A DNA stretch of 64,000 nucleotides, taken from contig NZ_JBBOSU010000001.1 of assembly GCF_038005225.1 (NCBI RefSeq), positions 3,646,001-3,710,000 on the forward strand. Reading direction: 5' to 3'. The position numbers and the translations under genes are program-made. Positions 49,381 to 58,969 of this stretch are shown here, piece by piece. The stretch comes from Solibacillus sp. FSL K6-1523 (GTDB lineage Bacteria; Bacillota; Bacilli; Bacillales_A; Planococcaceae). Below the pieces are notes generated by a model, which was not told where the DNA came from, ran no database searches, and saw nothing but the letters and a program-made list of their open reading frames with translations. Positions within the stretch are counted from its first letter, which is position 1; every line of letters begins with the position of its first letter.

Positions 49381-50658
49381 TCATTCTCCTTTATCCCAGC
49401 TGCGTGACTCTACTGCACGGGCATGTCCTTCTAATCCTTCTAATCGGGCTAAACGGGCAATTTTCGGTGCATTTTGTGCCCATGTTTTTTTGCTATAATA
49501 AACAACGCTCGTCCGTTTAATAAAATCATCTACATTTAAGCCACTTGCGAAACGTGCTGTTGAATTTGTTGGCAACACATGGTTCGTACCTGCGAAATAA
49601 TCTCCTACAGGCTCTGAGCTGTAGCGCCCGATAAAAATAGCTCCGGCATGGGTAATCATTTGTGCTACTTGCTCTGCGTTTTCTGTCATCACTTCTAAAT
49701 GTTCAGGTGCTAATGAATTAACAGCTCTTACCGCTTCTGCTATTGATTCAGCAATATAAACATGACCGAAATTTTCAATTGATTGGCGGGCAATGCTTTC
49801 ACGTGGCAGTTTGCGCAATTGAATTTCTACTTGCTCCGCCACCGCATCCGCTAAGTCATCACTCGTCGTAATAAGAATCGCGCATGCCAATGCATCATGC
49901 TCTGCTTGTGATAGTAAGTCGGCTGCAATTTCATCGGCATACGCGGAATCATCTGCTAGTACACAAATTTCTGAAGGTCCAGCAATCATATCAATCGCGA
50001 CTTCACCGAATACTTCTCGTTTCGCCAAAGCAACAAAAATATTGCCAGGACCTGTAATTTTATCAACCGGTTCAATCGTTTCCGTACCATAAGCAAGGGC
50101 AGCAATTGCCTGTGCGCCACCAACTTTATAAATTTCTGTCACACCTAATATGTATGCCGCTACTAACACAGCTGCGGGTAGCTTGCCGTCTTTACCAGCT
50201 GGTGAAGTAATGACAATACGCTTTACACCTGCTACTTGTGCAGGGATGACATTCATTAAAACTGAGGAAGGATAAGCCGCTGACCCCCCCGGAACATAGA
50301 GCCCTACCGCATCCAGTGGTGTAATGCGTTGTCCAAGCCAAGACCCATCTGCTAATGGTAGCTTATAGCCATCACGTTTTTGTTCCTTATGGTAAAGACG
50401 AATATTGTCTGCTGCTTCCTGTAAATCTTTATATAATTGTGCATCAAAGCCAGCGACCGCCTCATCCATTTCAGCGACACTTACTTTCAAGTTTTCAGGT
50501 GCAAAGCCGTCCCATTTTTCACTATAATACTTAATTGCTTGATCACCTTTTGTGCGGACGTCCGAGATGACTTGGCGCACGGTTTTAAGTTGCTCTTCAT
50601 TGCCACTTTCAAGCTGACGTTTTAAAGAAATATCATCTGTAAGCGTTGTAATATTCAT
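49381..50658 (-). CDS. hisD: Histidinol dehydrogenase
   Basis: 425 residues. Zinc ligands and catalytic parts: GGSAAYPSSVLMNVIPA, TGPGNIFVALAKREV, IDMIAGPSEICVLAD, LSQAEHDALACAILIT (Gln and His ligands), APEHLEVMTENA, and catalytic GTNHVLPT region. Oxidises histidinol to histidine in two steps. 13 bp after hisG. Confidence 0.97.
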   Translation of the reverse strand: MNITTLTDDISLKRQLESGNEEQLKTVRQVISDVRTKGDQAIKYYSEKWDGFAPENLKVSVAEMDEAVAGFDAQLYKDLQEAADNIRLYHKEQKRDGYKLPLADGSWLGQRITPLDAVGLYVPGGSAAYPSSVLMNVIPAQVAGVKRIVITSPAGKDGKLPAAVLVAAYILGVTEIYKVGGAQAIAALAYGTETIEPVDKITGPGNIFVALAKREVFGEVAIDMIAGPSEICVLADDSAYADEIAADLLSQAEHDALACAILITTSDDLADAVAEQVEIQLRKLPRESIARQSIENFGHVYIAESIAEAVRAVNSLAPEHLEVMTENAEQVAQMITHAGAIFIGRYSSEPVGDYFAGTNHVLPTNSTARFASGLNVDDFIKRTSVVYYSKKTWAQNAPKIARLARLEGLEGHARAVESRSWDKGE

Positions 50659-50671
50659 GCTCCCACCCCTT

Positions 50672-51295
50672 TTACTTCACACATGTTTTTAGACGTGTTA
50701 CTAAATCTTGAATACGCTCACTTTTCATGCGGTAACTTACTGGATTGGCGATTAAACGAGATGAAACATCTGCAATTTGTTCATACTCCACAAGTCCATT
50801 TTCCGCTAACGTTCTACCCGTTGAAACGATATCTACAATGCGATCAGCTAAACCAATCATCGGCGCTAATTCGATTGAGCCATTTAGCTCAATAATTTCG
50901 ACTTGCTCGCCAATCCCTTTATAATATTTCATCGCAATATTCGGATATTTCGTTGCGATGCGCGGCGCAATTTCACTTAATTTCGTATTCGGTAAGCCCG
51001 CAGATGCGATGTAACACGCACTAATTTTTAAATCCAAAAGTTCATGCACTGTACGGCGTTGCTCTAGTAATACGTCCTTGCCCGCAATGCCGATATCCGC
51101 CACACCATGCTCCACATAAACAGGTACATCCATTGGTTTTGCTAATATAAATCGTATCTTTTCCTCAGGTATTTCAATCATTAATTTGCGCGACATTTCT
51201 ACTTCTTCAGGAAGGTTAAAACCTGCTTGAATTAACATTTCATATGCTTCTTCAAAAATTCTCCCTTTTGGCATCGCAATTGTTAACTCTGTCAT
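50672..51295 (-). CDS. hisG: ATP phosphoribosyltransferase, short form
   Basis: 207 residues, the short HisG_S form that needs HisZ for activity and histidine feedback. [15 protein letters not shown] near the start, [11 protein letters not shown] (about 71), [12 protein letters not shown], and the PRPP-binding [30 protein letters not shown]. First step of the pathway. Three bases after the hisZ stop. Confidence 0.97.
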   Translation of the reverse strand: MTELTIAMPKGRIFEEAYEMLIQAGFNLPEEVEMSRKLMIEIPEEKIRFILAKPMDVPVYVEHGVADIGIAGKDVLLEQRRTVHELLDLKISACYIASAGLPNTKLSEIAPRIATKYPNIAMKYYKGIGEQVEIIELNGSIELAPMIGLADRIVDIVSTGRTLAENGLVEYEQIADVSSRLIANPVSYRMKSERIQDLVTRLKTCVK

Positions 51296-51298
51296 CGC

Positions 51299-52459
51299 CT
51301 ACACCTCCCTACTTTGAAATTCATTCACTACTTCAAATTGCACTTTTAACGCCTCTACATCGATAATTCCTTCATATGCTTGGAGTGTTACTTGCTTTCC
51401 TTGCTCGCGTAAGAAATTTGCCTGTATAAGCGCCTCTGTAAATCGGTCAGCTGCAAATAGAACGAGCACATGATTATTTTCTACTTCGATTTTGGGCATC
51501 ACTTCATATAGTCTGTCTACCCGTAACCCAAAGCCAGTTGCACCTACATTGGAGCCGAAATGTTCTAGTAGTCCATCATATCTTCCGCCGTTGCCTAGAG
51601 GGAATCCACTACCCGCTGCAAATATTTCGAACAACATGCCAGTGTAATAACTCATATGACTAGAAAGTGTAAAATCAAAGGCAATGTACTGCTCATATCC
51701 TGCTTGTGCTAAAATACGTGATAATTTTTGCATATATTCGAGTGCATCATTTTTACGCACATATCGCTCAATCGTTTCCATTGACGGTAAACTAATCGCT
51801 TCTTCAATATAAGCTAACAATGCATCCGATTTTGTTTTCGGTAAATCAAAAGCATGTACTGCCTCTTCAAATCCTACAAAATTGCGCCCAACGAGCAATT
51901 CATTTAACTTTCCTGCTTGTTCCGCGCTTTCCGTATAATCTTGTAAAATACAGCTTAATACGCCTGCATGCCCAATCGTTACTTTAAACGAAGTAATACC
52001 GAGTGCCTTTATTAAATCAATGGCTGTCATAATGACTTCTGCATCTGCATAAACCGACTGATCCCCAATTAATTCGATTCCCATTTGGTCAAACTCTGCT
52101 GGTCGTCCGCCTTCTTGCTGTTGTGCCCGGAATACGTTCGAAAAATAAGCTAAGCGTTGTGGAATTTTTTCCTTTAATAATTTCGACGTCGTCACACGTG
52201 CAATTGGTGTTGTCATATCTGGGCGAAGTACGAGTGTATTGCCTTGACTATCGACCAATTTGAATAATGATGCATCGGATATCGCAGACGCTTTTCCTAC
52301 TGTATCGAAATATTCGACGGTTGGTGTTTTTATAAATTCGTAGCCGCGCGCTCTCAAAAGATTGCGTCCCGTAGATCGAATCAACTCTAATTTTTCATAT
52401 ATTTGTGGAAATGTATCGCGCATCCCAAGCGGCTTTTCAAACATTTTTATCGATGACAT
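51299..52459 (-). CDS. hisZ: ATP phosphoribosyltransferase regulatory subunit
   Basis: 386 residues, a histidyl-tRNA synthetase catalytic-domain paralogue. Class II motif 1 (GMRDTFPQIYEKLELIRST), motif 2 (SNVFRAQQQEGGRPAEFDQMGIELIG) and motif 3-like region (FPLGNGGRYDGLLEHFG) are visible, but no anticodon-binding domain. Partner of short HisG. First gene of the his operon. Confidence 0.95.
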   Translation of the reverse strand: MSSIKMFEKPLGMRDTFPQIYEKLELIRSTGRNLLRARGYEFIKTPTVEYFDTVGKASAISDASLFKLVDSQGNTLVLRPDMTTPIARVTTSKLLKEKIPQRLAYFSNVFRAQQQEGGRPAEFDQMGIELIGDQSVYADAEVIMTAIDLIKALGITSFKVTIGHAGVLSCILQDYTESAEQAGKLNELLVGRNFVGFEEAVHAFDLPKTKSDALLAYIEEAISLPSMETIERYVRKNDALEYMQKLSRILAQAGYEQYIAFDFTLSSHMSYYTGMLFEIFAAGSGFPLGNGGRYDGLLEHFGSNVGATGFGLRVDRLYEVMPKIEVENNHVLVLFAADRFTEALIQANFLREQGKQVTLQAYEGIIDVEALKVQFEVVNEFQSREV

Positions 52460-52560
52460 TTTGACACATCCTAAGCTATTATCTTTTTCTTAACCTTTTT
52501 ATATAAATCCTCTAGTACACTTCACCATGCTAGAGTGTTAAATAACTAGTGTATGAAAGT

Positions 52561-52589
52561 ATTTTACTGCTAGTTCTACATATAGTCAA
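52561..52589 (-). promoter_or_regulatory. Sigma-A promoter of the his operon
   Basis: TTGACT (52589-52584), 17-bp spacer, TAAAAT (52566-52561) on the minus strand, about 100 bp before hisZ. No T-box AGGGTGG-type anti-terminator is seen in the leader. Confidence 0.7.
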
Positions 52590-53005
52590 CATATTCACAA
52601 AATTTTCATTATTTAAATTTTCTGATATATCTTTTTATTATACCTTAATCGTTACTATATGAGTACGGATTGTTTAAGTGAATCGTGTGGCGATCCGTAG
52701 ATATTTCCTTTCTATATAAGTTAAACAAAAGATTCTATCCTTATGATGTAAATATTTTAATAAAACTTCTAATAAAGTATTCGCTAGTTTAGGCTGGCTA
52801 AGCACATGAGGCGCACAGACAATGTTTGCACAAATCTGTACGACTCATCTTTGTGCGCATGTAGCAAGGCTAGCCTTGTATAAAGTTTTTCGTTCTAAAA
52901 AATCTTACTCAATCGAGTGCGTCGCTGCCGTGGCAGGCAACGTATTATTAGTCAGATCTTCATTCTAATGGGATGTTAGTTTCATAAGTTCAACATATAT
53001 AAATA
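52590..53005. other. Gene-free region with a large imperfect inverted repeat
   Basis: About 415 bp. An arm at 52791-52817 (AGGCTGGCTAAGCACATG then AGGCGCACA) mirrors 52851-52877 (TTGTGCGCATGTAGC then AAGGCTAGCCT) around a loop that itself contains CAGA/TCTG. A second stem, CGTCGCTGCC/GGCAGGCAACG, is at about 52921-52943. It may be an unannotated small RNA or a relic of a repeat. Confidence 0.45.
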
Positions 53006-53043
53006 GAAAAAAGCAAAACCAGTCAATAGGTTTTGCTTTTTTC
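53006..53043. terminator. Bidirectional terminator after yvoF
   Basis: AAAAAAGCAAAACC and GGTTTTGCTTTTTT form a perfect stem around AGTCAATA, with A/T runs on both sides. Ends the hprK-yvoF transcript. Confidence 0.85.
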
Positions 53044-53050
53044 TTTATTT

Positions 53051-53587
53051 CTATTTTTTATTATGCCAAATCGGTTGATCCTGCTTTTTTCTCTCCAATT
53101 GTTGCTCTGCTGTGAAAATTATCCGCATTGGATTTCCACCGACCATGCTGCCAGCTGGTACATCTTTATGCACAAGTGTTGCTGCAGAAACGATTGCATT
53201 ATCCCCAATTTTTACACCAGGTAAAATCGTTGAATTTGCCCCAATCATGACGCGACTCCCAATTTCAACATCCCCGAGACGATATTCCTCAATCAAATAC
53301 TCATGCGCTAAAATGGTCGTATTAAAGCCAATGACTGTATTATCGCCGATTGAAATACGCTCTGGAAACATCGTATCAGGCATAACCATTAGCGCAATGG
53401 ATGTTTGCTTACCTATGCGCATCCCTAAAAAGGTACGATATAGCCAATTTTTCATAGACAAAAAGGGCACAAAACGTCCTATTTGAATAATGATAAAACA
53501 CTTCATCACCTTCCAAAAGGATACTGTTTTATAAATATTCCAAAGTGAATTCGCTCCGTCTACGCGATAGCGCTCCGTCCTTCTCAT
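53051..53587 (-). CDS. Hexapeptide-repeat acyltransferase (YvoF-like)
   Basis: 178 residues. Left-handed beta-helix pattern with hexapeptides near 75-150 (ISIGDNTVIGFNTTILAHEY, VEIGSRVMIGANSTILPGVK, IGDNAIVSAATLVHKDVP) and the end GGNPMRII typical of acetyltransferases with sugar or other O-acceptors. Substrate unknown. Three bases from ppaX's stop, in the hprK-lgt-ppaX cluster. Confidence 0.88.
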   Translation of the reverse strand: MRRTERYRVDGANSLWNIYKTVSFWKVMKCFIIIQIGRFVPFLSMKNWLYRTFLGMRIGKQTSIALMVMPDTMFPERISIGDNTVIGFNTTILAHEYLIEEYRLGDVEIGSRVMIGANSTILPGVKIGDNAIVSAATLVHKDVPAGSMVGGNPMRIIFTAEQQLERKKQDQPIWHNKK

Positions 53588-53589
53588 AT

Positions 53590-54231
53590 TTAATCCCCTT
53601 TCACAATTTCGATTAAATCATGCATATGTTGGAGCATATAATCTGGATTAAATTGCTGTAAAAATAATTCTCCTTTTGCAGACCAAGCGACTCCCGCCGT
53701 TCGTACCCCGGCATTTTGGCCTCCCTCAATATCATGCGAATTATCACCAATCATAATCGCTTGTTCTTTCGTTACACCTAATTTTTGCAATGCTAGTAAT
53801 ATCGGCTCTGGATGAGGCTTTACATGTGTAACATCATCTATTCCTACAATAACATCAAATAAATGACCTGCTCCTAACACCTTCAATCCACGGGCTAACC
53901 CGTCCTGACCTTTCGTAGACACGATCGCTAATTTTATCCCCGTTGCATGCAGTTGCTCCAGTGTTTCTAAAACCGCATCATAGCCTTTTACAAGCTCATC
54001 GTGATGGAGGGCATTCCACTCTTTATATTTGACAATCATTTCATCTGTTTTACCAGGTGTTAATTCGTCAAAAGTCTGCTGCAATGACGGACCGATGAAT
54101 TTTAAGCAATCTTGCGTCGAATATTGCCCAGGAAATATTTCGTCAAAAATCTGCATAAATGTTTGGACAATCAAATCATTTGTGTCGAGTAATGTTCCGT
54201 CAAAATCAAATAATAATGCTTTCGTTTTCAT
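53590..54231 (-). CDS. ppaX: Pyrophosphatase PpaX
   Basis: 213 residues from ATG 54231, the usual length. HAD-like hydrolase: LLFDFDGTLLDTND (nucleophile Asp), IVSTKGQDGLA, HVKPHPEPI, and MIGDNSHDIEGGQNAGV. In Bacillus PpaX hydrolyses the pyrophosphate released by HPrK phosphorylase; its linkage to hprK here supports the call. Confidence 0.93.
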   Translation of the reverse strand: MKTKALLFDFDGTLLDTNDLIVQTFMQIFDEIFPGQYSTQDCLKFIGPSLQQTFDELTPGKTDEMIVKYKEWNALHHDELVKGYDAVLETLEQLHATGIKLAIVSTKGQDGLARGLKVLGAGHLFDVIVGIDDVTHVKPHPEPILLALQKLGVTKEQAIMIGDNSHDIEGGQNAGVRTAGVAWSAKGELFLQQFNPDYMLQHMHDLIEIVKGD

Positions 54232-54292
54232 CGCGATGCCCCTTATTTCTTTTAGAAAAACCGCTCGCAATCATGCAAACGGCTTTCTACTT

Positions 54293-55114
54293 TTATTTTT
54301 TATCTAAATAGCGTACAACTGGTTTAACAGTCATACGTCGGTAAACAATCGCAATAATACCCACCGCAATACCAATAATGGATACAACCTGAGCGGAACG
54401 TAAATCGCCAATTAAATATAAGCTATCTGTACGTAAACTTTCGATGTAGAAACGTCCAATTGAATACCAAATTAAATAGAAGAAAAACATTTCCCCACGA
54501 CGCCAATTTAATTTACGCGCTACAATTAAAACGATAAACCCAATTATATTCCATACCGATTCATATAAAAAAGTAGGGTGCACATAAGTTTTTTCATATT
54601 GGATATACATTTGCTCAATTATCCAATTAGGAAGGAAAAGGCCTTCTAAAAACTCACGTGTTACAGGACCACCATATGCTTCTTGGTTGACAAAATTGCC
54701 CCAGCGTCCAATAATTTGACCGATCAAAATACTTGGCGCGGCAATATCTGCAAGACGTAAAAAGCTTACTTTTCGTTTTTTCGTGAAGAAATAAGCAGTA
54801 ATAAATGCACCTATTAATGCACCGTGAATCGCAATACCACCATTCCAAATTTCGATAATGCGACCTGGATTGGCACCATAATAATCCCATTTCATGGCGA
54901 CATAATAAATACGCGCCGACAAAATGCCAATCGGTACAGCCCAAATTAAAAAGTCTGCAATAAATTCATCGTCCAGCCCTAAACGGACCGCTTCTCTTTG
55001 TGCAAGGAAATAGGCGAGGACAATTCCTATTCCAATAAGTATCCCATACCAATTCACCGGTATTGGACCTAAGTGAAATGCAACAGGATTAATCGTTAAT
55101 AACTGTGTGACCAT
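54293..55114 (-). CDS. lgt: Prolipoprotein diacylglyceryl transferase
   Basis: 273 residues, seven-helix membrane enzyme that adds diacylglycerol to the lipobox Cys of prelipoproteins. The signature GQIIGRWGNFVNQEAYGG (about 136-153) and the earlier GGIAIHGALIGA are intact. It serves lipoproteins such as the ABC binding protein at 37034 and cytochrome c at 56229. Between hprK and ppaX, as in Bacillus (yvoD is missing). Confidence 0.97.
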   Translation of the reverse strand: MVTQLLTINPVAFHLGPIPVNWYGILIGIGIVLAYFLAQREAVRLGLDDEFIADFLIWAVPIGILSARIYYVAMKWDYYGANPGRIIEIWNGGIAIHGALIGAFITAYFFTKKRKVSFLRLADIAAPSILIGQIIGRWGNFVNQEAYGGPVTREFLEGLFLPNWIIEQMYIQYEKTYVHPTFLYESVWNIIGFIVLIVARKLNWRRGEMFFFYLIWYSIGRFYIESLRTDSLYLIGDLRSAQVVSIIGIAVGIIAIVYRRMTVKPVVRYLDKK

Positions 55115-55154
55115 CTTATTCTCCCTTCAATTATAAAAAATTAGGAACTTGAAA

Positions 55155-56093
55155 TTAATAATCATCCATCTCATCATTTGCGGTAATCATATCATCTAAT
55201 CGACGTGAAAATTCTTCGGCAGCATTGACGCCCATCTTTTTCAGACGATAATTCATTGCCGCTACTTCAATAATGACCGAAACATTTCGACCAGGCTGTA
55301 CTGGAATTGTCAGCTTCGTCACTTCCGTATCAATGATTTTCATTTTTTCTTCATCTAAACCAAGACGATCATAAAACTTTTCGGGATCCCAGTTTTCTAA
55401 TTCGACAATTAGCGTTATTCGTTTATATGGACGAATAGCACTTGCACCAAATAGTGTCATAATATCAATAATGCCTATGCCCCGAATTTCAAGTAAATGC
55501 TCTAATAATGGTGGAGGGCTACCAATGAGCATACTTTCTGCTTCCTGGCGTATTTCTACGCTGTCATCCGCTACAAGACGATGCCCTTTTTTAATAAGCT
55601 CCAATGCGGTTTCACTTTTTCCGACGCCACTCTTCCCAATAATTAATACGCCTATTCCGTATACATCGACAAGCACACCATGCATAGCCGTAGTTGGTGC
55701 GAGCTTGCTTTCCAAAAAGTCCGTTAAGCGACTTGAAAATCTTGTCGTAGTAATCGGTGTCACTAAAACGGGCACATTGTTTTCATTGGAAGCCTCAATC
55801 AATTCTTGAGGCACGCTCATATTGCGAGAAATAATAATCGCTGGTGTTTCATCCGAACAAAGTTGTTTCATGCGTTCCTTTTTTTCGACTGTTGGCAACA
55901 TTTCAAAAAAGGATAATTCCGTTTTTCCTAAAAGCTGCACTCGATTTGCAGGATAATGCGTAAAGTAGCCAGCCATCTCAAGACCAGGCCTCGAAATATC
56001 GCCTGTCGTTATGTATCGACCAATTCCTTCTTGTCCACTTACAAGCTGCAAGTTAAACTTTTCCATAACATCTTTTGTAATCACTTGAATCAT
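55155..56093 (-). CDS. hprK: HPr kinase/phosphorylase
   Basis: 312 residues. P-loop GKSGVGKSE (about 153-161), LVADDSVEI and the HprK signature [16 protein letters not shown] (about 200-215). Phosphorylates Ser46 of HPr and Crh in response to glycolytic intermediates; both crh and the glycolytic operon are in this window. First gene of hprK-lgt-ppaX-yvoF. Confidence 0.98.
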   Translation of the reverse strand: MIQVITKDVMEKFNLQLVSGQEGIGRYITTGDISRPGLEMAGYFTHYPANRVQLLGKTELSFFEMLPTVEKKERMKQLCSDETPAIIISRNMSVPQELIEASNENNVPVLVTPITTTRFSSRLTDFLESKLAPTTAMHGVLVDVYGIGVLIIGKSGVGKSETALELIKKGHRLVADDSVEIRQEAESMLIGSPPPLLEHLLEIRGIGIIDIMTLFGASAIRPYKRITLIVELENWDPEKFYDRLGLDEEKMKIIDTEVTKLTIPVQPGRNVSVIIEVAAMNYRLKKMGVNAAEEFSRRLDDMITANDEMDDY

Positions 56094-56187
56094 AAATAGG
56101 TACGCTCCAATCTATTTTTCATCTAGTAAATATTTTATCATGTATAGCGCATTTACTACATGAAAGTTGTCTTATATATCCAATAAA

Positions 56188-56220
56188 AAAACGATGAAGT
56201 ACAAGAGTACCCCACCGTTT
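56188..56220 (-). terminator. Terminator after the cytochrome c gene
   Basis: AAACGATGAAGTAC pairs imperfectly with GTACCCCACCGTTT; T7 on the minus strand. Confidence 0.65.
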
Positions 56221-56228
56221 TATTTTAA

Positions 56229-56549
56229 TTATTTTAATCCTGCTAAATAGTTTGCTGCAGCTTCAGCTTCCTCGCCTCTAAGTAAACCAGCCGGCATCCC
56301 TTTATCTGTACCATTAATAATAATATCCAAAATTTCTTGTTCCGAATATTTTGCGCCTAACTTGTCCAATGCTGGAGCATTTGCACCTTGTAATTTACCA
56401 CCGTGACAAGTAGCACAAGATTTCACAACTAATTTTTCACCATTAGGTTCCGCTGTTTCGCCACCAGTAGATGAATCTTTATCGCCTCCACCACATGCTG
56501 CTAAAAATAGAGCCGAACCAAAAATTAATGTAAGTAAACTTTTTTTCAT
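56229..56549 (-). CDS. Lipoprotein cytochrome c (c551 type)
   Basis: 106 residues from ATG 56549. Lipoprotein signal MKKSLLTLIFGSALFLAAC (Cys near 19), low-complexity linker, then haem-binding SCATCHGG (CxxCH near 46-50) and distal Met in KGMPAGLL (about 88). A membrane-anchored small electron carrier like CccB of Bacillus. Single gene between yitT-like and hprK, all on the minus strand. Confidence 0.93.
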   Translation of the reverse strand: MKKSLLTLIFGSALFLAACGGGDKDSSTGGETAEPNGEKLVVKSCATCHGGKLQGANAPALDKLGAKYSEQEILDIIINGTDKGMPAGLLRGEEAEAAANYLAGLK

Positions 56550-56600
56550 TTTGAACCCCTCCAATAATGAATTACAACTACAGTACTCATTATACCAAAC

Positions 56601-57464
56601 TTATACACGTTTGAAACCTTCACCCAACACTTCATAAGCATCCGATACAATCACAAATGCTTTCGGGTCAACTGTTTTCAGCACTTGTTTCAGCTTTGTG
56701 AACTCTGTTTGATAGACGACGACCATCAATACAGGGCGATCTTTTCCAGTATATCCTCCGATTGCTGGAATTTTAGTAACACCGCGTTTAATTTCTTTAT
56801 AAATTGCATCTCGAACTTCATCTTCATCATTCGTAATAATATACACCATTTTTGACTGGCTAAACCCTAATTGTACGATATCAATTGTTTTGGTCGTAAC
56901 GTATAAACCAATAAGCGCATATAAGCCCTTTTCTAAATCAAACACGAGTGCAGCACTTACCGCAACAACACCATCAATAAGTAAAACACTTGTCCCTAAC
57001 GTTAATCCCGTAAACTTTGTAATAATTTGAGCAAGTAAATCCGTTCCACCTGTCGACGCATTTCCCTTAAATACGAGGCCAATTCCTAACCCTACAACGA
57101 TGCCGCCAAAAATAGCACCGAGCAAAGGATTGAGCGTCCACGCATCCCAATCACCTGTAATAATTACAAAAAGCGGTAATGTCAGTGTTCCGACCAATGA
57201 TTTCAAACCGAATGTTTTCCCTAAAACGAGTACACCAGCGATAAATAATGGAATGTTAAAGGCATATTGGACAATGCCCGCATTCCAACCAAATAAACCA
57301 TTCAAAATCGTACTAATCCCACTAACGCCACCAGATGCTACTTGGTTTGGAAATAAAAACAGATTAAATCCAAGTGCAACAACTGCCGCACCAATAAGTA
57401 CAAATACATATTCTAAAATTGTATCCTTCACTGTATTGTACGAGCTACTTTTTAATTCTGTCAT
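56601..57464 (-). CDS. YitT-family membrane protein (DUF2179)
   Basis: 287 residues from ATG 57464 after GTGAGGA. Five or six transmembrane helices (about 12-190; AAVVALGFNLFLFPNQVASGG, GNASTGGTDLLAQII) followed by a soluble C-terminal DUF2179 domain (IITNDEDEVRDAIYKEIKRGVT). Widespread Firmicute family; function unknown. Confidence 0.92.
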   Translation of the reverse strand: MTELKSSSYNTVKDTILEYVFVLIGAAVVALGFNLFLFPNQVASGGVSGISTILNGLFGWNAGIVQYAFNIPLFIAGVLVLGKTFGLKSLVGTLTLPLFVIITGDWDAWTLNPLLGAIFGGIVVGLGIGLVFKGNASTGGTDLLAQIITKFTGLTLGTSVLLIDGVVAVSAALVFDLEKGLYALIGLYVTTKTIDIVQLGFSQSKMVYIITNDEDEVRDAIYKEIKRGVTKIPAIGGYTGKDRPVLMVVVYQTEFTKLKQVLKTVDPKAFVIVSDAYEVLGEGFKRV

Positions 57465-57498
57465 ACAAATCCTCACTTACTTATACTATCTTGTTTCT

Positions 57499-58737
57499 TT
57501 AATCGAATATTAATGCATCCGCCACCCAACTTTTTACCTCTTCATACATTGGGAGTATGCAATCTTTTGAAATGTTTAACCCTTCTGCAAGCTCATTCAT
57601 TCGAGCCCACTCTAACTTACTTAAAGCTATACTAAATTGTAAATAAGGCTGCATTTCTGTGTCATTACCACTAATTGTTTCCACAATGCTTTCTGATAGC
57701 GGTAAGTATTTTAAAACATCATTCATTGGACGTTTTAAAAGGGCGTCAATTAATGAGAACAAGCCAATTAAAAAGTACTCTGAAAAGTTCTCTTTATAAT
57801 TTAAACGAGCAATTTTTTCACAAACTTTCGCTCTGAATAAGGAAGCACTCATTAACTCAATAAATACATCATCATCTTTATTGATATTAATTTCACGCAT
57901 CGCTAATAAATAAATCCATTTTCGTAGCTCTGTTAGTCCCAATAGTAAAATCGCTTGCTTAATTGAGCGTACTTTTGATATTGAACGTTTTGATGAATTA
58001 TTAATGAGCTGTAATAATTTATAAGTTAAAGAAATTTCACGTTCTATATTTTCAGCTAATAAATTAATATTCGGCTCTTCATCATTTAAAATCGAAATAA
58101 TTTGGAAATATTGAAGGGCATTGGTAGGTATTTCTGTCGATTTAATAATTTGTGGTTGTTCAAAGAAATAGCCTTGAAATAAAACATAGCCAGAATGCTT
58201 TGCCACTTCATATTGCTTACGTGTCTCCACTTTTTCCGCTAATAATTGGATTTTGGGAAATTGCTTCTTAATTTTATTTTCAATTTCCATACGTTCTAAT
58301 ATTGGCGTTAATAAAAAGTCAATTTTTATATAATCAACGTTCGCAAATAAATCATTGTATATCAAAACTTCTTCATTCATAATAAAATCATCGAGCGCAA
58401 ATCTAAAGCCATGTTTTCGCAGTTCTATAATGCGCTGAATTAACTCTTCCGTAATCGGAACATCTTCTAACACTTCTATAACGACTTGAGATGGATTTAT
58501 GTAATCAAGCGTTGTATCCATCAATAAATTTTCTGTAAAGTTCACAAAGGAGGGCTTCCCATTTGTTACATTATCTATGCCCATTGATAAAAATGAGTTG
58601 ATTAAAACATCAACAGTTGCTGTATCAGCATCGACCATTGGAAATACATTTTTTTCGCTATTTCTATATAATAGCTCATAGGCTACCACTTGTTCCTGAG
58701 CGTTAAATATTGGTTGTCTTCCTATAAAAACTTCCAT
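57499..58737 (-). CDS. EAL/HDOD-domain signalling protein (YuxH-like)
   Basis: 412 residues. N-terminal EAL-like domain (about 1-200: GRQPIFNAQEQVVAYELLYR, FALDDF, YIKIDF, LLAEKVET) in which the EAL is changed to YELLYR, and C-terminal HDOD (about 205-380: LLQLINNSSKRSISKVRSIK, ILLLGLTELRKWIYLLA). The changed motif suggests reduced or no cyclic-di-GMP phosphodiesterase activity. Role unknown; known YuxH/CdgJ-like layout. Confidence 0.9.
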   Translation of the reverse strand: MEVFIGRQPIFNAQEQVVAYELLYRNSEKNVFPMVDADTATVDVLINSFLSMGIDNVTNGKPSFVNFTENLLMDTTLDYINPSQVVIEVLEDVPITEELIQRIIELRKHGFRFALDDFIMNEEVLIYNDLFANVDYIKIDFLLTPILERMEIENKIKKQFPKIQLLAEKVETRKQYEVAKHSGYVLFQGYFFEQPQIIKSTEIPTNALQYFQIISILNDEEPNINLLAENIEREISLTYKLLQLINNSSKRSISKVRSIKQAILLLGLTELRKWIYLLAMREININKDDDVFIELMSASLFRAKVCEKIARLNYKENFSEYFLIGLFSLIDALLKRPMNDVLKYLPLSESIVETISGNDTEMQPYLQFSIALSKLEWARMNELAEGLNISKDCILPMYEEVKSWVADALIFD

Positions 58738-58969
58738 ATCATTTCCTCATTTCACACCATAAATTTATATTTTTCATTTAGAGCATGTTTACACACACTA
58801 CAAATACGAAGATCAATTTTAACTCTTCATCTATAATAACAAGATTTCCTAATCGATTTTAATTTCAGTCTTTTTTACTACTGTCAAGTTATATTTTATT
58901 CCATTGTAATATTTCCCGATAACATTGTACTATATTAATAATAAAAAGAAAAATATGGAGGTACTCATT

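Noticed and set aside
52460-52700. T-box riboswitch ahead of hisZ
   Set aside because: No AGGGTGG-type motif and no specifier stem in the ~100-nt leader between the promoter and the gene.
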